A stretch of 44,964 bases of DNA from Ignavibacteria bacterium (lineage in GTDB: Bacteria; Bacteroidota; Ignavibacteria; Kapaibacteriales; UBA2268). Under the pieces are notes generated by a model. It searched no databases. It worked only from the letters and a program-made list of their open reading frames with translations, and was not told the DNA's origin. Positions within the stretch are counted from its first letter, which is position 1; each line of letters begins with the position of its first letter. Position numbers and translations under genes: made by a program. The stretch is from positions 1-44,964 of the forward strand of contig JAERMQ010000033.1 in the NCBI GenBank assembly GCA_016844745.1. The letters run 5' to 3'. Below, piece after piece: positions 7,481 to 18,223 of the stretch.

Positions 7481-7548
7481 TGAAATATCAGTAGAAAATG
7501 CATCGATCTTCAATAATATCTCGAATCTTTAAATAATAATAAAAAATA

Positions 7549-8547
7549 CTATCTGCAATCCAATACCTTCTTCGTTAGTTTTTGCAGAACGGTGCGGCAA
7601 TCCAAAATATCATCCGTTTTGATGGTATCCGATGCGCTCCTGATTTGCCGGATTTTTCCCGTCGATATATCATAAAGTTGAAGCTCAGCGAATGCGCCAC
7701 TTTCGATTCGCCTGATTGAGCCGGTTAAATACGAGTCAACTTCCAATTTGATGAGCGCATTTATTTCTTCCGGCGAGGGCGGGACGAAATTCTCGACAAT
7801 GTATAAATTGAAAAGCGAATAAATCCCATCCCGCGTTTCAGTATCGTAAACCGTATAATAAGGGCAGTCTTTTGCCGCCGAGAATATTGTTTCGACCACA
7901 TCGAATGAGTTCACTTCCTTATCGTTAAGCAATTCCCACTTCGGCAGTATTTCCGGCCGAGTCTGGAATAATAAACCTCCCACTGCAAGGGTTTTGGTCG
8001 GCATAACGGTTCTGGAACCATCCGGCTGGCGGAATAAATTTGTATCCCTAACGGCAGCAGCAAAAGCCCGCTGAATAGCTTTCAAAAGTGATGGGTCATA
8101 TAGCGCTTTGTCATTCCCGATTTCACGATAATTCAGCAGGCAATAACCAACCCCTGTGCGGGCATCGAATCCTTCTGTAGTATTGATAATCAGCTCTACT
8201 CGCAGCATATTCTTCAATTGGCTTATCGTAATGAACACATTCTTATCCGCACCGGTACTTTTAGCAATTTCATAAACGGTGGATTCCTCGCCGGCTGCCT
8301 TCAATTGAACCGATAATGAATCCCGGACATGGAGAGGCACTAACTCATATTTACCGGTCTGAATGGCAATAAAATTCAATGCAGCTTCGATTTTTCCTTC
8401 ATTTACAACCGAATCGGTATGCCGAAAGTCTGTATGGGCAATTAATAACCTGGTTCGTTTTTCGCCTTTGGATTGCTTGAATAGCGAACAAGAGGGTATG
8501 CTGAATAAAATAATTATTATAATTAAAGCAAGTTTCGATTTTATCAT
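7549..8547 (-). CDS. Lipoprotein of unknown function
   Basis: 332 residues. The signal peptide MIKSKLALIIIIILFSIPSC ends in a lipobox with Cys20. The mature part alternates helices and strands and contains LLIAHTDFRHTDSVV, GADKNVFITISQLKNMLRVELIIN and DSYLTGSIRRIESGAFAELQLYDISTGKI. The last stretch resembles the style of CsgG/LpoB-like domains, which report a small parameter set in strands, but I cannot assign the family. No enzyme motif seen. Codon use is richer in GC than its neighbours. It converges with the lipoprotein gene at 6820. Confidence 0.72.
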   Translation of the reverse strand: MIKSKLALIIIIILFSIPSCSLFKQSKGEKRTRLLIAHTDFRHTDSVVNEGKIEAALNFIAIQTGKYELVPLHVRDSLSVQLKAAGEESTVYEIAKSTGADKNVFITISQLKNMLRVELIINTTEGFDARTGVGYCLLNYREIGNDKALYDPSLLKAIQRAFAAAVRDTNLFRQPDGSRTVMPTKTLAVGGLLFQTRPEILPKWELLNDKEVNSFDVVETIFSAAKDCPYYTVYDTETRDGIYSLFNLYIVENFVPPSPEEINALIKLEVDSYLTGSIRRIESGAFAELQLYDISTGKIRQIRSASDTIKTDDILDCRTVLQKLTKKVLDCR

Positions 8548-8730
8548 ATTATTTTCAATAAATAAAAAGTAAAGTGACGAAAAATAACAAAAAATATTAA
8601 ATAGTTGACATATTTATTTCTAAAGAAAAGTTATTCATTCCTGATTTGTCATATATGAGTATAAGACTGTTTGAAAAGTTACTAATGACAGAATTTTCTT
8701 GATTCAAAATAGTTTAAAAATTTCAACATT

Positions 8731-8807
8731 GTGAAACCCCCTAACCCCCTTTGAAAAAGGGGTAATTGGCTGTCCCCCCTTTTTCAAAGGGGGTTAGGGG
8801 GTTTCAC
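8731..8807. repeat. Family D long hairpin (32-bp perfect stem)
   Basis: 8731-8762 is the exact reverse complement of 8776-8807, with a 13-nt loop. Each arm contains a unit close to CCCCCTTT-nnn-AAAGGGGG; the centre is GAA in one arm and TTC in the other. A shared right flank, TTGAATTTGTCATT, also follows the copy at 35957-36037, so the mobile unit extends past the hairpin. The surrounding stretch 8548-9074 has no other gene that I can see. Confidence 0.88.
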
Positions 8808-9074
8808 TTGAATTTGTCATTGATATTAAATAAATTTTTAGAATAAACCCGCACTGCTCCTCAAAAGGGGAATATGGAGTGTTAATTTTTAACATCAAAA
8901 TAAATTCATAATTATGCAATAACTCCAACAATCCGGCGTCTTATTAATAAATGCGTGATTTTATGTTTCTTGATAAAAGATATTTTTATTCAATATATAT
9001 TTTTCGTAAAATTACCTAAAAAGTTTTACGATATAAATATTATTAAGTCATAATCACTTGATAATAAAAAGTTT

Positions 9075-9929
9075 ATGAGAAAAACAAAACAGAAAATCAA
9101 ACTGGCAGTACTATTTGTTGAATATAACAAAGAAAAATATTCTGCCTCATTCGAAATTTTAAAAAAGTCGTTGGAAAAACAAATCAAAACTGAAATCCTC
9201 TACATTATTATTGATAATTCCGAAGAACAAAAAGAGATGACGTTTATCGCAAATAACATCCATAGGATTTCCGGAGACAATTCATTTAATGAATTCAGCG
9301 GCTGGCAGAAAGGACTAAACTATCTCGGGGCAAATAATTTTAATTATGAAGTTATTCTATTTATTACGGAAACCTTCCTGCAATATGATGATGTATTTTT
9401 GTTCTCTTATGCTATAACAGCCATAAAGAGGTGTATCCGGTATGGCAGCATGACCGGAATTATAGACAAAGACAAAAAACGCAAAGAACTCCGGCTATTC
9501 GATAACCACATAAAATGCTGGTTGCGAACCAGTGCTTTTGTATTATCGAAAGACTATGTCCCAAAATTTAAACTTCTTTGGGTTGATTCAAATACACTCG
9601 ATAAATTCATTCCGGAAAAGTATGAGCCTGAAAAAATACAAAAGCCATCAGATTACTTCCTTGCCGATGCACCTCTAAGTCCTCAATTAAAGGAGAAAAT
9701 CATAGAGTGGCTATCAATGAAATGGTATGCTGCTTTTGATATTAACGAAGCATCATGGTCATTTTTCAGAAAAAAAGTAAAATCACTCCTGAACGAATCT
9801 ATGATATCGATTCAAGCTGCAACAATCGGATGTGGTATTAAGTGGTATGCTTCATATCATATTGTTTTTTATGAAAAGCTTAAAAACAAATTGAGAATAA
9901 TAGCAAAGAAATTTAATATAGAATTTTGA
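9075..9929 (+). CDS. GT-A-like glycosyltransferase-related protein
   Basis: 284 residues. The N-terminus KIKLAVLFVEYNKEKYSASFEILKKSL with EILYIIIDNS follows the opening strands of GT-A (GT2-like) glycosyltransferases. GDNSFNEFSGWQKGLNYL and CWLRTSAFVLSKDY resemble conserved steps in proteins near rhamnan-synthesis or capsule loci. I do not see a clear DxD, so catalysis is uncertain. A role in surface polysaccharide assembly is inference. It is monocistronic, AT-rich, with a weak ribosome site. Confidence 0.6.
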   Translation: MRKTKQKIKLAVLFVEYNKEKYSASFEILKKSLEKQIKTEILYIIIDNSEEQKEMTFIANNIHRISGDNSFNEFSGWQKGLNYLGANNFNYEVILFITETFLQYDDVFLFSYAITAIKRCIRYGSMTGIIDKDKKRKELRLFDNHIKCWLRTSAFVLSKDYVPKFKLLWVDSNTLDKFIPEKYEPEKIQKPSDYFLADAPLSPQLKEKIIEWLSMKWYAAFDINEASWSFFRKKVKSLLNESMISIQAATIGCGIKWYASYHIVFYEKLKNKLRIIAKKFNIEF

Positions 9930-10119
9930 GGGCATAATTCATTGTATTATGAATTATTTGATTTTAGGAAAAATATAATTAATTTGTATTTATAGTCGGC
10001 TTGATTTTTGATTTTCAGATATTTGGTATTGAAATTACGTTCCAAATAAAAAAGCTGAAATGCAGAATCAAGATGCTTTTAGTAATTTATATTATAATTA
10101 ACCAATTATCGGAATTCAG

Positions 10120-13100
10120 ATGTTCATAACCTCCGGAAGAATTTCCTACCTGATACTTATACTTTTCACATACAATCTTTCGTTGTCCCAATCGGAAAAC
10201 AACTTTGCCAAGGGATGGGATTATTTTATTAAAAATGATTTCGTTAATGCAAAAGCAAATTTCGCAGAAGCATCCGAAAACGGCATAAAACCTGCCGAAT
10301 CAGAACTAATGCTCAGTCTCATCGAATCCATTGGATTTAATCCCGACAAAGCATTCCCTCATTTCCTGAAATATTACGAATCGGACACAAATCCATATCC
10401 GGCATTGAAGTGCCTCTGGACAACTCCATGCTTATACAATACAAGGGGGAAATTGGAAAAAGAAAAACTGAAATTCCTGAAATCCCTTATAAATTCAGAC
10501 AAAGTAAATGGTACAATCAAAGCTTATGCCTATTGCCAGATGGGCTATCATTACGAACGGCTTAATGATTTTGCAGAAGCTGATGATTATTTCGAAAAAA
10601 TAGGCGCTATTATGAATTGGCAGCTTGCCGGAGAATTTGAGAACATTTCAGGTTCGGGATTTGATAAAGAATTCGAGCCGATGAATCATCCCGAACAAAG
10701 CTACCATTTCAAAAACCGGAACGGCGCCGATGTTACATGGTTCGATTTACCGCGCCTGCGTCCTTCCCGCTGGGTTCATCTGCAAAACCACTTCTATACC
10801 GGCAATTCGATAATATTTGCGCAATCCTTTTGCAACAGCCCGGCAGAGCAAATAGTTTACTTACGTATTGGAACGTCAGGTTCACTAAAGGCATGGGTAA
10901 ATGATAAACTCGCAATCATAGAAGAAGAGGAGCGAAATAATGATTTGGATACTTATACAGCTAAAATTAAACTTGCGGCTGGTTGGAACAGAATTTTATT
11001 GCAAGTAGGCGGAAGTACAATCGAATATACAAACTTTCTTGCCCGAATTACCGATTCGCTTGGCAATGCGACCGACGATATCACCTACACAAACGAATAT
11101 AAGCCTTATTCTAAAAATGTGAACTTTAATTATGAGCAAATCCCCGATGAAGAAGAGCAGTATTTTACCGAGCAAATCAGGAAAAATCCGGCTAATCTCA
11201 TCAATTATTTTCTGTTGGCATAGGGTTATCTTCATAACGATAAAAAATACGATGCAAGAAAAACTATATTGAAAGCCCAGGAGTCAGCGCCGGATTGCAG
11301 CTATCTTCTTTACCAGTTAATCGAGGTGTATGTCCGGGACCAGAACCGCACCGAGCTTAGCCTGGCGATAGAGAAAATCAAACAAATTGCCCCCTACTTC
11401 CCTGCATCACTCGAATACTCATTCGAAGACGCTATGGATAAAGAATATTATCCGGAAGCAAAGGAAATATTAGCTAAAATAGAAAAGTTTAGCCCGGTTA
11501 ACCAGCAAATCATCTATAAAAAATTCCGGTTGGCAATCGCCGACAAAAACTATGAGGAAGCATTCCATTTCCTTAATCAGGGATACAAGGAATACCCGGA
11601 TTTTTATCAATTCGTTCAAACATTTTTTACCTATATCAAGGATGGCACAAAAGATATAAACAGGGCAATCGATATACTGGAAGACTATTTGGACGGAAAT
11701 TATAATATCGATGCCGCGGATAAATTGGTTGAATGTTATTTCAAGATAGGTAAATTTGAAAAAGGCATTAAGTGGATAGAGCAATTAATCGATAATAATC
11801 CGGTCTCGATTGGCGAAGTCGATGAATTGGCTGATGTTTACTATAATATGCGCCAATATGAAAAAGCAATAGAATATTACCAAACTGCAAGTAAAATAGC
11901 GCCTTTTGTCGGTAAATATTATGGTGAAACCGGTAATTGTTATAAGGAACTGAACGATAATTTTGAAGCTAAGAATTATTATAACAAATGCTTAACTTAT
12001 CAGCCAACTAATTATTCTATTCGTGAAAACCTGAGAAAACTTTATAACCAAAAATTGGTCTTCGATTTCTTCGAAAAACCTGATTTTTATAAATTATTCA
12101 AAGAAGCCCCGAAAGTCGATGAATACCCCGATGATAACTCAATCATATTATATGACGAAGTGCAAAGAGTAGTCTATAAATCAGGCGGTTCGGAAGAAAA
12201 GCACTTCCTGCTCGTCAAAACATTCAATTCCGCCGGAATCGATAACTGGAAGGAATATTACGTGCCTGTTTATTCAGGTCAGGATTATCTAATCGAATAT
12301 GCCGAGGTCCTGAAGAAAGACGGCAACAGGCTCAAAGCCGAATTAAAGAATAACCATATCGTATTCCCATCGCTATCGGATGGAGACGGTATCCTTATAA
12401 TTTACAAAATCCAAAATTATAACTACGGCAAGCTTTCGAAACATTTCTGGGATGAACAATTTTTTAAATCATTTGTACCTAAAACAACTGTGAAATACAG
12501 CCTGCTTATCGAACCGGGAATCGACTTCCGCTATAAGGTACTCAACTCCGATTTGAAGCCAATCGTTAAGGACTTAGTCGAGTTCAAATTATATACCTGG
12601 GAAGCGAAAAACCAGCAGAGCATCAAACATGAGAAGAATATGCCCCAGCTTAACGATGTCGGCGAAGTGCTTCATATATCCTCTCTGTCGGATTGGGATT
12701 TTGTTTCCAAATGGTATTCCGACTTATCGAGAACCAAAGCCAAAGCCGATTTCGAGGTAAAGGAAACTATTAAGACACTTTTTGCAAGCAAGGAAAATCT
12801 AAGCACTTTAGATAAAGTTAAAGAAATATATAATTATATTGTCAAGAATATACGCTACAGCTTCGTTGCGTTTCGGCAGAGCGGTATGATTCCACAAAAG
12901 GCATCGAAGGTACTGAGCACTAAAATCGGTGATTGCAAGGATGTATCGACTTTGTTTACGGCAATGTGTTCCGAAATCGGCGTCACATCCCATCTTGTCC
13001 TTGTCAGCACTCGCAATAACGGAAAATTTGTAATGCCGCTCCCGTCGATTGAATTCAATCATTGCATTGCGAAAGTGATTATCGAGGGTTACGATTATTA

Positions 13101-13875
13101 TGTGGAGCTTACTTCGGACAATAATCCGTTCGGGGCAATCGGCAAATCATTGGATAATGCTTTTATTCTTGAAATAGACGATAATCCGCAAGTGAAAATG
13201 GATGCCACTTATCTGCTGCCAGGCGCCAAATCGAGAAATATTATATTCCGTCAATCAGTTATTAAATTCGATGATACGAAAATGTTAGTTGAGAAAAATA
13301 CTATTAAGACCGGGAGTACTGCTGCCGGAATGAGGCAATCATACAGGGATATCGGTAAGGATTCCCGCGAAAAGAAGATGCAGGAAGCCATTACAAAAGA
13401 TTTCCCCGGGATTAAATTAACCGGTTTGAAGTTCGATGATAATCTGAAAACAACATCCGATACTGTTTCATATCGCATTGATTATACTGTTCCGAATGTA
13501 TTTTCGCAGGTTAGCAATCTGAAAATATTCCGGCTGCCCTGGTCGGATGGAATTGAGCCGCTTGAATTCTTATCATCGTCGGAGAGGAAATATCCGATTA
13601 ATTTTTTTGAATACAACTATGAAGACGAAGAAACGGAATATTTGGAAATTACAATACCGGAGCAATATAAAATTGCTGAACTGCCGGAAGATATATCTTA
13701 TTCTTGCAGTATAGCAGATTACAGTTTGAATTACGAGCAGAAAGACAGCAAATTATTCATGCGGCGCAGCTTGATTTACAAAGGTGATTACGTTCCGCTC
13801 AGGGAATATGGCGATATAAAGAAATTTTTCGAGCAGGTAGCCTCAGCAGATGCAAAGCAGTTGGCATTGGAATGA
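10120..13875 (+). pseudogene. Secreted TPR protein with DUF3857/transglutaminase-like domain, split by one in-frame TAG
   Basis: Two open frames, 10120-11223 and 11224-13875, are in the same frame and separated only by TAG at 11221-11223. Read through, the product is about 1250 residues. A signal peptide (about 1-23) is followed by a TPR-like helical region, a beta segment (AWVNDKLAII, AGWNRILLQVGGS), more TPRs, a DUF3857-type domain and a transglutaminase core with KIGDCKDVSTLFTAMC (nucleophile Cys) and IEFNHCIAKVI (His). The stop falls in FLLA-stop-GYLHNDKKYDARKTIL, the first helix of a canonical TPR, where Trp (TGG) or Gln (CAG) one base away would fit. After the stop the only nearby start is a TTG at 11269. 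DUF3857/transglutaminase proteins are usually periplasmic or surface; function unknown. Confidence 0.8.
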
Positions 13876-13885
13876 GTGTAAATAT

Positions 13886-13953
13886 AGATGTCCAACATCT
13901 TAAAGATGTTGGACATCTTAAACTTAAGGTCAAGAGTTACACTTGACTTTAAG
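13886..13953. repeat. Family B palindrome and a second hairpin between convergent genes
   Basis: 13886-13918 is AGATGT-CCA-ACATCT, TAA, AGATGT-TGG-ACATCT: a 15-bp stem with 3-nt loop whose arms are themselves 6-3-6 palindromes with complementary centres CCA/TGG. A second hairpin follows (13923-13934 with 13942-13953, one G-T pair). Together they may end transcription of the TPR gene and of the convergent R-M operon. Confidence 0.7.
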
Positions 13954-13964
13954 GAACTTGATTT

Positions 13965-14579
13965 TTAATTATTAAAATCAAAAAATATATGATAAATACC
14001 TAAATCTGAACCATCAATTTTTTTATGAGTAGAATAAAAGTAAGCATCCCAATAGTCAATCTTTCGATCCCCAATACCGGAACAATTATTTTTCATCAAT
14101 AACTTCTTAATTTTTGGAATGATTTGGATAATACTTGATTTTACTACAAAACTACACATACCTGCAAATTTTTCATCAGTAATATATATCTTTTGTGTAA
14201 ACCTATTAATTCCATTTTCAATATATTGTTCAGTTATAGCACCCGAAATTTTCTTGCATTCAATAACAAATACAATCAATGAATTAATAATAAAGCATAA
14301 ATCAGTTCGTTTTTTTTCTGAATCTTTTGTGAGAATTTGATTTTCCCAATTAAAAGTAATGAAATTTTTCTTTATAAGTTCTTTGGTTAAAACATTATTC
14401 CATGTTAAGTCGTACTGAAATTTATCTTTTATTAGAGGTTCATCCAAAATATCAATGTCTTTAATCAAACGAACTCTTTTATAGGATTCTATTAATGATG
14501 TAAAAATTAAATTTTCAATTAATTCATCAAGGGAGTTATATTTTTTAAAAAAATTACAAAATTCTTTTGATGGTTCCAT
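13965..14579 (-). CDS. PD-(D/E)XK-type protein of the R-M locus, probable restriction endonuclease
   Basis: 204 residues, very AT-rich. SEKKRTDLCFIINSLIVFVIECKKISGA has the D-x(n)-ExK pattern (RTD, then ECK) of PD-(D/E)XK nucleases, on strands flanked by helices. It begins 2 nt after the stop of the methylase gene, so the two are translationally coupled. Cleaving unmodified DNA is the expected role, but the protein is short and could be one part of a multi-part nuclease. No DNA recognition domain is obvious here; recognition probably lies in the methylase. Confident of the fold pattern, less of the activity. Confidence 0.65.
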   Translation of the reverse strand: MEPSKEFCNFFKKYNSLDELIENLIFTSLIESYKRVRLIKDIDILDEPLIKDKFQYDLTWNNVLTKELIKKNFITFNWENQILTKDSEKKRTDLCFIINSLIVFVIECKKISGAITEQYIENGINRFTQKIYITDEKFAGMCSFVVKSSIIQIIPKIKKLLMKNNCSGIGDRKIDYWDAYFYSTHKKIDGSDLGIYHIFFDFNN

Positions 14580-14581
14580 AA

Positions 14582-17478
14582 CTAAAATTGTTTTTTAATA
14601 ATTTCTTTAATTTCCTCATTGGCATCATTTATTGCTTGACGTATAGTCCAATCTTTAATATATTTACTTTTAATAATGAAAAACTCATTTCCATCATAAA
14701 TTTTTACTTTATCTTCATTAAGTCGTTTTTCTAACATTTCTTGTTGAAGGTTTTTGTCTTTAACATATCTTAATATTTTTTTATCATAATCATTTTTCTG
14801 GATTTCTTTAATATATTTATCATGATTAACAATCTTAAAATTAATAATTGCTCCAATATTTTCGGATATATGATAGGATGCATTTAATTTTAAGTCAGGT
14901 TTTGACATTAGATAAAATACTTCTCTGAACTTATTAGCATAATCTTGAATATCTTCAGGTTGGACATCTTTCCCTTTCATTTCAACATTTATTTGATAAA
15001 ATTCTTTTATTATCTCTTTTTCAAATTCAAGTAAGTTATAAATATTATATATTAATTCATCGATTTCTTTTTCAATTTCACTTGTTGGCTGGTTTATACT
15101 CTTCTTATGTTTAATTAATTCAACAAATTCAGAAAGATGACTTTTATTTGATTCAGTTGGAATAATAAATGGAAGTTCTTTGATTTCTTCTACTTTAACA
15201 GCTTGTTTTCCCTTTCCCTTATTTGTTTGTGAAGAAATTAAACTAAAATAATATCCGATTAACGAAGAATTCATTAATGTCAATAATGGAGTTAATAATT
15301 TTGATTTATTTATTTTGACTACAATAATATGTTCAAAATATACAATTTCTTTATTTTCAAATGTGCAAGTTAATCTTAAATTATCCCTTGTAGATGGCAT
15401 TCTTTTAATTAATAATCGGTCACCTAAAAAAAGATCATTATAATTTTCAATTCGGCTTCTTTCAAAATCTTGATTGTAGTCGAATTCTATTAACGAATCT
15501 TCTTGATAATAATATTGTTCTAAATACTTTGCATCTAACCTTTTAACTATCTTTGGATTTAAGGATTTACCTCCACCTTTTGGATTAATACCTCTACTGC
15601 AAACATTGATAATAATGGAATCATCTTTATTAAAAAAAATCTTTTTTATTAATTGATAATCCTGCCAATTACCATTGACAAATATTCTCCAAAGTACATC
15701 TTCTTTTTTCAAATCATCTTGTTTTACTTTTTTAATATCCTTTGATGTATAATGAATTAATCTAAAGTTTTTGCTGAATTTAGTAAGTTTAGGAGTTATA
15801 TATTCAATTTCATTGCTATCTATGGACTGTCTATCCATAATCAATACAGCACATGGTTCCTTAGCATTTTCAAAAAGAATTTCAGAAATATCTGAGAGTT
15901 CATAAAAATATTGAATTCTATATTTTTCTAGTAGTTCTACTCTAAATTTAAATGATTGCTGATTTAAAAAATTTGAATTGTTTACGATAAAAGCAATTTT
16001 TGTTTCATTATTACACCATTTAAATATTTTAAAAAGAAAAGCCTGAGATAATTGATACCTGCTAACATTTTCATAAATTTCATTTTTACCTCGTTGTTTA
16101 TTTATAGCTTTTCTTGTTTCTTTCAATCTTTTATCAACTTCATCTTTATCAAGTTGCTTCCAAGGAGGATTTCCAAATATACAATCAAATGTTTCAATTT
16201 GCTTATCATACACTTTAAATACAATTTCATCAGCAATAGTATTATTTTCTAATAAATTAATACCAATTAATGGTGGTAATATTGGTTGCTTGTTTTCAAT
16301 TTGTTTTTTAATTTCCCAAATTTCAGTATTTTCAAGCAATGATAGATATAAACTAAAAGCAGCTATTCTCAGAGCGCCTAAGTCGAAATCTATACCAAAA
16401 ATTTGATTTGTTAATATATTAGCTTTCTCATCAATAGTTAGATTTTTGTCTTTTTGATTTAGCAGAATTTTCTTAAAAGATTGAACTAAAAAAATACCGG
16501 AACCACAAGCCGGGTCTAATATTGTAGCTTCCGGTTTTTCTTTCAACTTTGGATAAATGGTATGAGAGAGCATAAAATCTACTACAAATGTTCGAGTATA
16601 GTAAACTCCAGTTCTATTCTTCTCTTTGTCTCCAATAAATTGTTCATAAACATGACTAATCAATTGTATTGGAATTTTATCAAACTTGTAAGGATAAAAT
16701 AAATTTTCTTGATGAGTCGTTTTGGAAATTTTATAATCTGTAGTAAAAAATAAATGTAATTCTTTAATATGTCTTATATCAAAAACAATATTATCTTTAA
16801 ATATATCTCCGTTAATAATCTTTACCTTATTAAAACAACTTTCAAGATTACCAGAGTCATTGGTTTTCAGGGCATCAACCAGAATATTCTTATCAATAAT
16901 TTGTCTATCCTCTATATATTTAACAAACAGACATCTTAATATTAAATTGTGCACATTATCATCAGAAGTGTAAAATTTTCTCAACTCTTCTTTTAACAAA
17001 ATTAAATTTTGAAGTAAATATTTATCAACTTCAAATCTTATTTCTTTTTGTTTTTCAAAAATGTATGAGAAAAATAAAGAGTTGTCAATATTATCTTTTT
17101 TAATTTTTGCAATATCGATATCCTCAATTGATTCTGAATTCACGCCATAATCAAAACTATCGATAATAACCTTATCATTTAAAGGTTGTTTTTTATCGGG
17201 TTTTTCTTTAGCACTAATAATATATGTTTGTTTATCGCCTACAGCTATGAAAAAATTAATCTTATGTTCATTCCATCTTTCAAGATGATATTCAAAAAGC
17301 TTTTCTTCATCGTAGAATTGTAAAAATGGAATTTCGATGTTATTATTTATACTATTGTCTTTATTGATAATAACATTATATATAAATATATTTCCCCAAT
17401 CAGAATCTTCAATTTCTGCAGGATACCCTAATTTTTGTAAATATTTTTCAAAATGGTTCAGAATACTAATCCCTTCAT
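14582..17478 (-). CDS. Eco57I-class DNA adenine methylase (type II/IIG R-M) with probable frameshift at codon 2
   Basis: The frame from GTG 17143 gives 853 residues with GVYYTRTFVVDFML, ILDPACGSGIFLV (AdoMet motif I, about 210-220) and CIFGNPPWKQLD (motif IV NPPW, about 325), then a long C-terminal region that should hold target recognition. The frame stays open upstream to a TAG at about 17481 and reads as convincing protein (EKYLQKLGYPAEIEDSDWGN, FLQFYDEEKLFEYHLERWNE), but those 111 codons hold no ATG, GTG or TTG. An ATG at 17478 is one frame off; adding one A after it gives MKGISILNHFEKYLQ. So a 1-nt loss in an A-run at codon 2 is likely. An ATT start behind AAGGG is the alternative. The conservative start is 17143. 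The gene is visibly more AT-rich than its flanks, suggesting acquisition. Confidence 0.75.
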
Positions 17479-17595
17479 ATTGCTACTCCGTAAATAATAA
17501 TCTCTAATATGAAAAAACGAATATAATAAAAAGTATTATCAAAATCAAATTCCGTCCAAATCATAGATTGATATTGCTCTTATGATATAATATTA

Positions 17596-18132
17596 TCATT
17601 CAAACAATCTCCCATCATGCCCTTCAACTTTAGCTTCATGCTCCAGAAGCTTCTGCTTGCGCCATAAACCGCCGCCATAACCAATTAGCTTGCCGCCCGT
17701 GCCGATGATGCGGTGGCAGGGGATGATTATCGAAATTCGGTTATCGCCATTGGCTTTTGCTACTGCCCGAAGCGAAAGGATGTTTCCGTATTTTATTGCC
17801 TGGTCCTTGTAGCTACGGGTAGCGCCGAATGGGATTTCCAGCAGTATTGACCAGATTTTCTTCTGGAATTCTGTGCCGGGTGCATTTAATTTTACTGTGA
17901 ATTCCTGCCGGATTCCTTTGAAGTATTCATTGATTTGCTCTTCTGCTTGGTTGATAATGGGATGTTCGCCGCTCACAAAATCAGAATCTAACAGCTTCTT
18001 CAAATCTTCAATTTCCTTAGGCAGGGCAGGTCGGTCGGAAAATTCCAGCAGGCACAAACCTGCATCATTTCCTGCTGCGAGCATTTCGCCTAAAGGTGTT
18101 GTGAATGATTTATATATTATTTTGTATTGCAT
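17596..18132 (-). CDS. ogt: Methylated-DNA--protein-cysteine S-methyltransferase
   Basis: The active-site motif IIIPCHRIIGTGGKLIGYGGG, with the alkyl-accepting Cys in PCHR, is diagnostic. FQKKIWSILLEIPFGATRSYKDQA is the helix-turn-helix lead-in of the same domain, and LRAVAKANGDNRI carries the arginine finger and Asn hinge. It removes alkyl groups from O6-alkylguanine in a suicide reaction. The N-terminal ribonuclease-like domain is present (KSFTTPLGEMLAAG). I start at the ATG at 18132, ten residues before TPLG as in most homologs; an ATG at 18153 and a GTG at 18180 are in frame upstream. It is monocistronic. Confidence 0.9.
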   Translation of the reverse strand: MQYKIIYKSFTTPLGEMLAAGNDAGLCLLEFSDRPALPKEIEDLKKLLDSDFVSGEHPIINQAEEQINEYFKGIRQEFTVKLNAPGTEFQKKIWSILLEIPFGATRSYKDQAIKYGNILSLRAVAKANGDNRISIIIPCHRIIGTGGKLIGYGGGLWRKQKLLEHEAKVEGHDGRLFE

Positions 18133-18223
18133 TTTCTCGTTATGTTTAGACATCCAATATTTGGCAAACAATGGTTGCACAGTTTAAGTGGGTACTCTTG
18201 ACAATAATTGAAGAAGGAAAAAA

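Noticed and set aside
13965..17478. BREX or DISARM defence cluster around the methylase
   Set aside because: Only the methylase and one nuclease-like gene are present; no pglZ, brxC, drmA/B or helicase gene adjoins.
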